A stretch of DNA of 64,000 nucleotides, taken from Ganaspis brasiliensis (lineage: Eukaryota > Arthropoda > Insecta > Hymenoptera > Figitidae). The position numbers were made by a program, and so were the translations under genes. Below are positions 53,801 to 64,000 of this stretch, in pieces; the stretch's first letter is position 1, and every line of letters starts with the position of its first letter. A model generated the notes under the pieces. The model was not told where the DNA came from. It did no database searches and worked only from the letters and a program-made list of their open reading frames with translations. The DNA lies in NCBI GenBank assembly GCA_037103525.1, contig JAZKLR010000710.1, positions 1 through 64,000 on the forward strand. Direction: 5' to 3'.

Positions 53801-56310
53801 AGAAGCGATAATCACTGATGTCCAATTACATTTAACCGATGCTAATTAACCCGTATTAAGATATTCCACTCCTATTATATTTTCTTGAATTGACTAGCCC
53901 CCAGATTTTTTTAAATCCTTAGTCTAGTAAAGATCATGATTATAGTTCACCTCGAAGTGATGACCACTGATGACCAATTTCATTCATCCGATTCTAATCA
54001 ACACTTTTTGAGATATTCCACCCCTATTACATTTTCTTGAATTGACTAGACCCCAGATTTTTTTAATATTCAGACTAATAAGGATCATGATTGTAGTTCA
54101 CCTAGAAGCGATGATCACTGATGTCCAATTACATTTAACCGATGCTAATTAACCCGTATTAAGATATTCCACTCCTATTATATTTTCTTGAATAGACTAG
54201 ACCCCAGATTTTTTTAATATTCAGACTAATAAGGATCATGATTGTAGTTCACCTAGAAGCGATGACCACTGATGTCCAATTACACTTAACCGATGCTAAT
54301 CAACTCTTATTAAGATATTCCACCCCTATTACATTTTATTGAATTGACTAGACCCCAGATTTTTTTAATATTCAGACTATTAAGGATCATGATTGTAGTT
54401 CACCTAGAAGCGATGACCACTGATGTCCAATTACATTTAACCGATGCTAATCAACCCTTATTGAGATATTCCACACCTATTACATTTTCTTCAGTTCACT
54501 AGCCTTAAATTTTTTTTAAATATTCAGTGTAGTAAAGATCATGATTGTAGTTCACCTAGAAGTGATGACCACTGATGACCAATTACATTTAACCGATTCT
54601 AATCAACCCTTATTGAGATCTTCCACCCCTATTACATCTTCTTAAATTCACTAGCCCCCAGATTTTTTTAAATCCTTAGTCGAGTAAGGATCATAATTGT
54701 AGTTCACCTAGAAGTGATAACCACTGATGTCCAATTACATTTACCCGATGCTAATCAACCCTTATTGTGATATTGCACCCCTTTTACATCTTCTTAAATT
54801 CACTAGCCCCAAGAATTTTTTAAATTCTTATTCTAGTAAAGATAATGATTGTAGTTCACCTTGAAGTGATGACCACTGATGACCAATTACATTTAACCGA
54901 TTCTAATCAACCCTTATTGAGATCTTCCACCCCTATTACATTTTCTTGAATTGACCAGCCTCAACTTTTTTTTAAATCCTCAGTCTTGTATGGTTCATAT
55001 TTGTAGTTGACCTAGAAGTGATTATCAGTGATGACCAATTAAATTTACCCGAAGCTAATCAACCCTTATTGAGATATTCCACACCTATTACATTTTTTTC
55101 AGTTCACTAGCCCTAAATTTTTTTTAAATCCTCAGTCTGGTATGGATCATATTTGTGGTACACCTAGAAGCGTTGATCATTGATGTCCAATTACATTTAA
55201 CCGATGCTAATCAACCCTTATTAAGATATTCCACCCCTATTATATTTTCTTGAATTGACTAGCCCCCAGATTTTTTTAAATCCTCAGTCTAGTAAAGATC
55301 ATGATTGTAGTTCACCTAGAAGCAATGACCACTGATGTCTAATTACATTTAACCGATGCTAATCAACCCTTATTGAGATATTCCACACCTATTACATTTT
55401 CTTCAGTTCACTAGCCTTAAATTTTTTTTAAATATTCAGTGTAGTAAAGATCATGATTGTAGTTCACCTAGAAGTGATGACCACTGATGACCAATTACAT
55501 TTAACCGATTCTAATCAACCCTTATTGAGATCTTCCACCCCTATTACATCTTCTTAAATTCACTAGCCCCCAGATTTTTTTAAATCCTTAGTCGAGTAAG
55601 GATCATAATTGTAGTTCACCTAGAAGTGATAACCACTGATGTCCAATTACATTTACCCGATGCTAATCAACCCTTATTGTGATATTGCACCCCTTTTACA
55701 TCTTCTTAAATTCACTAGCCCCAAGAATTTTTTAAATTCTTATTCTAGTAAAGATAATGATTGTAGTTCACCTTGAAGTGATGATCACTGATGACCAATT
55801 ACATTCAACCGTTTCTAATCAGACCCTTACTAAGATATTCTACCCATATTACTTTTATTTGAATTCACAAGCCCCCAAGTTTTTTTGAATCCTCAGACCT
55901 GTATAGATCATATTTGCGGTACACCTAGAAGCGATGATCACTGATGTCCAATTACATTTAACCGATGCTAATCAACCCTTATTAAGATATTCCACCCCTA
56001 TTATATTTTCTTGAATTGACTAGCGCCTAGACATTTTTAAATTCTCAGTCTAGTAATAATCATGATTGTAGTTCACCTAGAAGTGATGACCACTGATGAC
56101 CAATTACATTTAACCGATTCTAATCAACCCTTATTGAGATCTTCCACCCCTATTACATTTTCTTGAATTGACCAGCCCCTAGATTTTTTTAAATTCTCAG
56201 TCTAGTAAAGATCATGATTGTAGTTCACCTATAAGTAATGACCACTGATGAGCAATTACATTTAACCGATTCTAATCAACCCTTATTGAGATCTTCCACC
56301 CCTATTACAT
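53801..56310 (+). repeat. G/H-rich stretch with 303-bp and 912-bp repeats
   Basis: 'aacccgtatt' is at 53848 and 54151 (303 bp, two monomers with one short). 'tattcagtgt' is at 54521 and 55433, exactly 912 bp or six monomers apart, and about 400 bp match around each; a third copy is at 58931. 55.37-56.16 kb matches 58.87-59.66 kb at offset 3498. Confidence 0.8.
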
Positions 56311-59300
56311 TTGCTTGAATTAAGCAACCCCCAGATTTTTTTAAATATTCAGTCTAGTAAAGATCATGATTGTAGTTCACCTAGAAGTGATGACCACTGA
56401 TGACCAATTTCATTCATCCGATTCTAATCAACCCTTTTTGAGATATTCCACCCCTATTAAATTTTCTTGAATTGACAAGCCCCCAGATTTTTTTAAATAT
56501 TCAGTCTAATAAGGATCATGATTGTAGTTCACTTAGAAGCAATGACCACTGATGTCCAATTACATTTACCCGATGCTAATCAACCCTTATTAGGATATTC
56601 CACCCCTATTACATTTTCTTGAATTGACCAGCCCCTAGATTTTTTTAAATCCTCAGTCTAGTAAAGATCACGATTGTAGTTCACCTGGAAGTGATGACCA
56701 CTGATGACCAATTACATTTAACCAATTCTAATCAACCCTTATTAAGATATTTCACCACTATTACATCTTCTTAAATTCACTAGCTCCAAGAATTTTTTAA
56801 ATCCTTATTCTAGTAAAGATAATGATTGTAGTTCACCTTGAAGTGATGATCACTGATGACCAATTACATTCAATAGATGCTAATCAACCATTATTAGGAT
56901 ATTCCACCCCTATTACATTTTCTTGAATTGACTAGACCCCAGATTTTTTTAATATTCAGACTAATAAGGATCATGATTGTAGTTCACCTAGAAGCAATGA
57001 CCACTGATGTCCAATTACATTTAACCGATTCTAATCAACCCTTATTGAGATATTCCACACCTATTACATTTTCTTCAGTTCACTAGCCCCAAATTTTTTT
57101 TAAATCCACAGGCTGGTATGGATCATATTTGTAGTTCACCTGGAGTCAATGACCACTGGTGTCCATTTACATTTACCCGATGCTAATCAACCCTTATTGA
57201 GATATTGCACCCCTTTTACATCTTCTTAAATTCACTAGCCCCCAGATTTTTTTAAATCCTTAGTCGAGTAAGGATCATAATTGTAGTTCACCTAGAAGTG
57301 ATAACCACTGATGTCCAATTACATTTACCCGATGCTAATCAACTCTTATTGTGATATTGCACCCCTTTTACATCTTCTTAAATTCACTAGCCCCAAGAAT
57401 TTTTTAAATCCTTATTCTAGTAAAGATAATGATTGTAGTTCACCTTGAAGTGATGATCACTGATGACCAATTACATTCAACCGTTTCTAATCAGACCCTT
57501 ACTAAGATATTCCACCCATATTACTTTTATTTGAATTCACAAGCCCCCAAGTTTTTTTGAATCCTCAGACCTGTATGGATCATATTTGCGGTACACCTAG
57601 AAGCGATGATCACTGATGTCCAATTACATTTAACCGAAGCTAATCAACCCTTATTAAGATATTCCACCCCTATTATATTTTCTTGAATTGACTAGCGCCT
57701 AGATATTTTTAAATTCTCAGTCTAGTAATGATCATGATTGTAGTTCACCTAGAAGTGATGACCACTGATGACCAATTACATTTAACCGATTCTAATCAAC
57801 CCTTATTGAGATCTTCCACCCCTATTACATTTTCTTGAATTGACCAGCCTCAACTTTTTTTTAAATCCTCAGTCTTGTATGGTTCATATTTGTAGTTGAC
57901 CTAGAAGTGATTATCAGTGATGACCAATTAAATTTACCCGAAGCTAATCAACCCTTTTTGAGATATTCCACACCTATTACATTTTTTTCAGTTCACTAGC
58001 CCTAAATTTTTTTTCAATCCTCAGTCTGGTATGGATCATATTTGTGGTACACCTAGAAGCGTTGATCATTGATGTCCAATTACATTTAACCGATGCTAAT
58101 CAACCCTTATTAAGATATTCCACCCCTATTATATTTTCTTGAATTGACTAGCCCCCAGATTTTTTTAAATCCTCAGTCTAGTAAAGATCATGATTGTAGT
58201 TCACCTAGAAGTGATGACCACTGATGACCAATTACATTTAACCGAAGCTTATCAACCCTTATTGAGATATTCCACCCCTATTACATTTTCTTAAATTCAC
58301 TAGCCCCCAGATTTTTGGAAATCCTCAGTCTTGTAAGGATCATGATTGTAGTTTACTTAGAAGTGATGATCACTGATGACCAATTACATTCAACCAATCC
58401 TAATCAACTCTTATTAAGATATTCCACCCCTTTTACATCTTCTTAAATTTACTAACCCCAAGATTTTTTTTAATCCTCATTCTAGTAAAGATCATCATTG
58501 TAGTTTACCTTAAAATGATGACCACTGATGAGCATTTACATTCAACCGATTCTTATCATCCCTTATTAAGATATTCCATCCCTAATACTTTTTTTTTGAA
58601 TTCACTAGCCCTTAGATTTTTTTAAATCTTTAGTCTTGTATGGATCATGTTTGAGGTACACTTTGAAATGATGACCACTGCTGACCAATTACATTCAACC
58701 GTTTCTAATCAATCCTTATTAAGATATTCCACCCTTATTACATTTTCTTAAATTGACTAGCACCCAGATTTTTTGAAATATTTAGTCTAATAAGGATCAT
58801 GATTGTAGTTCACCTAGAAGCAATGACCACTGATGTCTAATTACATTTAACCGATGCTAATCAACCCTTATTGAGATATTCCACACCTATTTCATTTTCT
58901 TCAGTTCACTAGCCTTAAATTTTTTTTAAATATTCAGTGTAGTAAAGATCATGATTGTAGTTCACCTAGAAGTGATGACCACTGATGACCAATTACATTT
59001 AACCGATTCTAATCAACCCTTATTGAGATCTTCCACCCCTATTACATCTTCTTAAATTCACTAGCCCCCAGATTTTTTTAAGTCCTTAGTCGAGTAAGGA
59101 TCATAATTGTAGTTCACCTAGAAGTGATAACCACTGATGTCCAATTACATTTACCCGATGCTAATCAACCCTTATTGTGATATTGCACCCCTTTTACATC
59201 TTCTTAAATTCACTAGCCCCAAGAATTTTTTAAATTCTTATTCTAGTAAAGATAATGATTGTAGTTCACCTTGAAGTGATGATCACTGATGACCAATTAC

Positions 59301-61022
59301 ATTCAACCGTTTCTAATCAGACCCTTACTAAGATATTCTACCCATATTACTTTTATTTGAATTCACAAGCCCCCAAGTTTTTTTGAATCCTCAGACCTGT
59401 ATGGATCATATTTGCGGTACACCTAGAAGCGATGATCACTGATGTCCAATTACATTTAACCGATGCTAATCAACCCTTATTAAGATATTCCACCCCTATT
59501 ATATTTTCTTGAATTGACTAGCGCCTAGATATTTTTAAATTCTCAGTCTAGTAATAATCATGATTGTAGTTCACCTAGAAGTGATGACCACTGATGACCA
59601 ATTACATTTAACCGATTCTAATCAACCCTTATTGAGATCTTCCACCCCTATTACATTTTCTTGAATTGACCAGCCTCAACTTTTTTTTAAATCCTCAGTC
59701 TTGTATGTTTCATATTTGTAGTTGACCTAGAAGTGATTATCAGTGATGACCAATTAAATTTACCCGAAGCTAATCAACCCTTATTGAGATATTCCACACC
59801 TATTACATTTTTTTCAGTTCACTAGCCCTAAATTTTTTTTAAATCCTCAGTCTGGTATGGATCATATTTGTGGTACACCTAGAAGCGTTGATCATTGATG
59901 TCCAATTACATTTAACCGATGCTAATCAACCCTTATTAAGATATTCCACCACTATTATATTTTCTTGAATTGACTAGCCCCCAGATTTTTTTAAATCCTC
60001 AGTCTAGTAAAGATCATGATTGTAGTTCACCTAGAAGTGATGACCACTGATGACCAATTACATTTAACTGATGCTTATCAACCCTTATTGAGATATTCCA
60101 CCCCTATTATATTTTCTGGAATTGACTAGCCCTTAGATTTTTTTAAATCCTCAGTCTAGTAAAGATCATGATTGTAGTTCACCTAGAAGTGATGACCACT
60201 GATGAGCAATTACAATTAGCCGATGCTAATCAACCCTTATTGAGATATTCCACACCTATTACATTTTCTTCAGTTCACTAGCCCCTAATTTTTCTTAAAT
60301 CCACAGTCTGCTATGGATCATATTTGTAGTTCACCAGAAGCAATGACCACTGATGTCCAATTACATTTACCCGATGCTAATCAACCCTTATTGAGATATT
60401 GCACCTCTTTTACATCTTCTTAAATTCACTAGCCTTAAAAAATTTTTAACTCCTTATTCTAGTAAAGATCATTATAGTAGTTCACCTAGAAGTGATGACC
60501 ACTGATGACCAATTACATTCATCCTATTCTAATCAACCCTTTTTGAGATATTCCACCCCTGTTACATTTTCTTGAATTGACAAGACCCCAGATTTTTTTA
60601 ATATTCAGACTAATAAGGATCATGATTGTAGTTCACCTAGAAGCGATGACCACTGATGTTCAATTACATTTAACCGATGGTAATCAACCCTTATTAAGAT
60701 ATTCCACCCCTATTATATTTTCTTGAATTGACTAGCGCCTAGATATTTTTAAATTCTCAGTCTAGTAAAGATCATGATTGTAGTTCACCTAAAAGTGATG
60801 ACCACTGATGACCAATTACATTTAACCGATTCTAATCAACCCTTATTGAGATCTTCCACCCCTATTACATTTTCTTGAATTGACCAGCCCCTAGATTTTT
60901 TTAAATTCTCAGTCTAGTAAAGATCATGATTGTAGTTCACCTATAAGTAATGACCACTGATGAGCAATTACATTTAACCGATTCTAATCAACCCTTATTG
61001 AGATCTTCCACCCCTATTACAT
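56311..61022 (+). repeat. 31-monomer higher-order unit
   Basis: The private junction 'gcttgaattaagcaac' is near 56313, 61025 and 63446. The first two are exactly 4712 bp apart, 31 times 152. Inside, 56.87-57.82 kb matches 62.02-62.98 kb (offset 5157), 57.10-58.42 kb matches 42.38-43.70 kb, and 58.27-58.89 kb matches 46.44-47.06 kb including the divergent pair. Confidence 0.82.
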
Positions 61023-64000
61023 TTGCTTGAATTAAGCAACCCCCAGATTTTTTTAAATATTCAGTCTAGTAAAGATCATGATTGTAGTTCACCTATAAGT
61101 GATGACCACTGATGACCAATTTCATTCATCCGATTCTAATCAACCCTTTTTGAGATATTCCACCCCTATTAAATTTTCTTGAATTGACAAGCCCCCAGAT
61201 TTTTTTAAATATTCAGTCTAATAAGGATCATGATTGTAGTTCACTTAGAAGCAATGACCACTGATGTCCAATTACATTTACCCGATGCTAATCAACCCTT
61301 ATTAGGATATTCCACCCCTATTACATTTTCTTGAATTGACCAGCCCCTAGATTTTTTTAAATCCTCAGTCTAGTAAAGATCACGATTGTAGTTCACCTGG
61401 AAGTGATGACCACTGATGACCAATTACATTTAACCAATTCTAATCAACCCTTATTAAGATATTTCACCACTATTACATCTTCTTAAATTCACTAGCTCCA
61501 AGAATTTTTTAAATCCTTATTCTAGTAAAGATCATGATAGTAGTTCACCTTGAAGTGATGATCAATGATGACCAATCACATTCAACCGTTTCTAATCAGA
61601 CCCATAATAAGATATTACTTTTATTTGAATTCACAAGCCCCAAAGTTTTTTTAAATCCTCAGACATGTATGGATCATATTTGTGGTACACCTAGAAGCGA
61701 TGATCACTGATGTCCAATTACATTTAACCGATGCTAATTAACCCTTATTAAGATATTCCACCCCTATTACATTTTCTTGAATTGACTAGCCCCCAGATTT
61801 TTTTAATATTCAGACTAATAAGGATCATGATTGTAGTTCACCTAGAAGCGATGACCACTGATGTCCAATTACATTTAACCGATGCTAATCAACTCTTATT
61901 AAGATATTCCACCCCTATTACATTTTCTTGAATTGACCAGCCCCTAGATTTTTTTAAATCCTCAGTCTAGTAAAGATCATGATTGTAGTTCACCTGGAAG
62001 TGATGACCACTGATGACCAATTACATTCAATAGATGCTAATCAACCATTATTAGGACATTCCACCCCTATTACATTTTCTTGAATTGACTAGACCCCAGA
62101 TTTTTTTAATATTCAGACTAATAAGGATCATGATTGTAGTTCACCTAGAAGCAATGACCACTGATGTCCAATTACATTTAACCGATTCTAATCAACCCTT
62201 ATTGAGATATTCCACACCTATTACATTTTCTTCAGTTCACTAGCCCCAAATTTTTTTTAAATCCACAGGCTGGTATGGATCATATTTGTAGTTCACCTGG
62301 AGGCAATGACCACTGATGTCCATTTACATTTACCCGATGCTAATCAACCCTTATTGAGATATTGCACCCCTTATACATCTTCTTAAATTCACTAGCCCCC
62401 AGATTTTTTTAAATCCTTAGTCGAGTAAGGATCATAATTGTAGTTCACCTAGAAGTGATAACCACTGATGTCCAATTACATTTACCCGATGCTAATCAAC
62501 TCTTATTGTGATATTGCACCCCTTTTACATCTTCTTAAATTCACTAGCCCCAAGAATTTTTTAAATCCTTATTCTAGTAAAGATAATGATTGTAGTTCAC
62601 CTTGAAGTGATGATCACTGATGACCAATTACATTCAACCGTTTCTAATCAGACCCTTACTAAGATATTCCACCCATATTACTTTTATTTGAATTCACAAG
62701 CCCCCAAGTTTTTTTGAATCCTCAGACCTGTATGGATCATATTTGCGGTACACCTAGAATCGATGATCACTGATGTCCAATTACATTTAACCGAAGCTAA
62801 TCAACCCTTATTAAGATATTCCACCCCTATTATATTTTCTTGAATTGACTAGCGCCTAGATATTTTTAAATTCTCAGTCTAGTAATGATCATGATTGTAG
62901 TTCACCTAGAAGTGATGACCACTGATGACCAATTACATTTAACCGATTCTAATCAACCCTTATTGAGATCTTCCACCCCTATTACATTTTCATGATTTGA
63001 CTAGCCCCCAGATTTTTTTTAATTCTTAGTCGAGTAAAGATCATAATTGTAGTTCACCTAGAAGTGATAACCACTGATATCCAATTACATTTACCCGATG
63101 CTAATCAACCCTTATTAAGATATTCCACCCCTATTATATTTTCTTGAATTGACTAGCGCCTAGATATTTTTAAATTCTTAGTCTAGTAAAGATCATGATT
63201 GTAGTTCACCTAGAAGTGATGACCACTGATGACCAATTACATTTAACCGATTCTAATCAACCCTTATTGAGATCTTCCACCCCTATTACATTTTCTTGAA
63301 TTGACCAGCCCCTAGATTTTTTTAAATTCTCAGTCTAGTAAAGATCATGATTGTAGTTCACCTATAAGTAATGACCACTGATGAGCAATTACATTTAACC
63401 GATTCTAATCAACCCTTATTGAGATCTTCCACCCCTATTACATTTGCTTGAATTAAGCAACCCCCAGATTTTTTTAAATATTCAGTCTAGTAAAGATCAT
63501 GATTGTAGTTCACCTAGAAGTGATGACCACTGATGACCAATTTCATTCATCCGATTCTAATCAACCCTTTTTGAGATATTCCACCCCTATTAAATTTTCT
63601 TGAATTGACAAGCCCCCAGATTTTTTTAAATATTCAGTCTAATAAGGATCATGATTGTAGTTCACCTAGAAGCAATGACCACTGATGTCCAATTACATTT
63701 ACCCGATGCTAATCAACCCTTATTAGGATATTCCACCCCTATTACATTTTCTTAAATTGACCAGCCCCTAGATTTTTTTAAATCCTCAGTCTAGTAAAGA
63801 TCATGATTGTAGTTTACCTGGAAGTGATGACCACTGATGACCAATTACATTCAACAGATGCTAATCAACCATTATTAGGATATTCCACCCCTATTACATT
63901 TTCTTGAATTGACTAGACCCCAGATTTTTTTAATATTCAGACTAATAAGGATCATGATTGTAGTTCACCTAGAAGCAATGACCACTGATGTCCAATTACA
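61023..64000 (+). repeat. Distal part of the array, truncated by the window
   Basis: 61.02-61.53 kb repeats 56.31-56.82 kb; 61.17-61.75 kb also matches 48.27-48.85 kb (offset 12898) with 'gccccaaag'. 62.02-62.98 kb repeats 56.87-57.82 kb with the shared 'aactcttattgtg'. 63.44 kb begins a third copy of the 'ttaagcaac' unit, 2421 bp after the second (16 monomers minus 11 bp, matching one 142-bp deletion monomer in between). The array is still unbroken at the last base. Confidence 0.82.

Larger units (their letters stand above)
1..64000 (+). repeat. 152-bp satellite DNA array filling the window
   Basis: The window is a continuous head-to-tail array. The landmark 'gactagcc' (or 'cactagcc') falls at 21, 173, 324, 476, 628 and 780, giving steps of 152, 151, 152, 152 and 152. 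The same unit continues to the last base, so about 420 monomers are present. All monomers read are in one orientation, and no inverted segment was found. The array starts and ends inside monomers, so it extends past both edges. Stop codons occur several times per monomer on the plus strand (for example in 'tgtagttc', 'cctagaag', 'actagccc', 'gtgatga'), and 152 is not a multiple of three, so coding is excluded. The most conserved parts are 'ccaattacatt', the T-run with its flanking 'aaat', and 'gatattcca'. Placement in centromeric or pericentromeric heterochromatin is inference from length, unit size and homogeneity. Confidence 0.98.

Noticed and set aside
1..64000. CRISPR array
   Set aside because: The period is 152 bp and the whole unit repeats; there are no unique spacers between short repeats and no cas genes.
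1..64000. CENP-B box
   Set aside because: I looked for a TTCG-rich 17-bp box with a CGGGA end and saw nothing close in any monomer type.
1..64000. Telomeric, rDNA or tRNA sequence
   Set aside because: No TTAGGG or TTTAGGG runs, no rRNA-like GC-rich blocks and no tRNA A/B box pair were seen. 'gttgaatc'-like strings on the minus strand do not make a B box.
1..64000. Known named satellite families of about 150-180 bp (for example alpha satellite, rice CentO, maize CentC)
   Set aside because: Unit size alone is not evidence, and none of the sequence motifs I recall for these families is present. I left the family unnamed.

Overview
The whole 64,000-base window is one uninterrupted tandem satellite array. 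The basic unit is 152 bp, about 420 monomers fill the window, and every monomer I read lies in the same orientation. I see no genes, RNA genes, transposons, telomere repeats or unique sequence. One B-type monomer, counted by hand, has 54 G/C in 152 bases (about 36 percent GC). An array this long, with a near-nucleosomal unit and higher-order structure, points to a eukaryotic chromosome, most likely centromeric, pericentromeric or other constitutive heterochromatin. I do not recognise the satellite family and cannot name the host.

Monomers fall into recurring variant types, named here only for reference. A has 'cttgtatggatcat' plus 'atttttatga'. B has 'ctagtaaagatcatg' plus 'gatgaccactg'. C has 'cttcttaaattcac' plus 'cagaccc'. 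D has 'attcacaagccccc' plus 'gtggtac'. E has 'taatattc' plus 'ctaataagg'. F has 'cttcagttcac' plus 'cacccgatgc'-like ends. G has 'gcgcctagatattt'. H has 'cctcaac' plus 'gttgacctag'. I has 'gaccagcccctag' plus 'caacagatgc'. Their lengths differ by defined indels: 150, 151, 152, 153, 154 and 142 bp.

Layout. 1-15.3 kb is rich in A-type monomers and built from repeated copies of a roughly 5.3-5.7 kb block. 15.8-22.5 kb is a mixed block that reappears at 26.7-34.3 kb with whole monomers gained or lost. 22.5-26.7 kb is a patchwork of smaller duplications. 34.3-36.8 kb is again A-rich. From 36.8 kb onward the array is rich in G, H and F types, with a nearly identical 2.14-kb duplication (40.7-42.8 and 43.9-46.0 kb), a very divergent monomer pair (46.6 and 58.4 kb), and an island of first-domain sequence at 50.8-53.8 kb. 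56.3-64 kb repeats a block at 31-monomer and roughly 16-monomer spacing.

Nothing here behaves as a set of cooperating genes. The array's own history can be read instead: offsets between duplicated blocks change in steps of exactly 152, 304 or 760 bp, as expected of unequal exchange in register. Several variable positions occur as CG, TG and CA forms, as expected if the array is CpG-methylated in the germline. All comparisons were made by eye; a dot plot and a monomer classifier would refine the boundaries.
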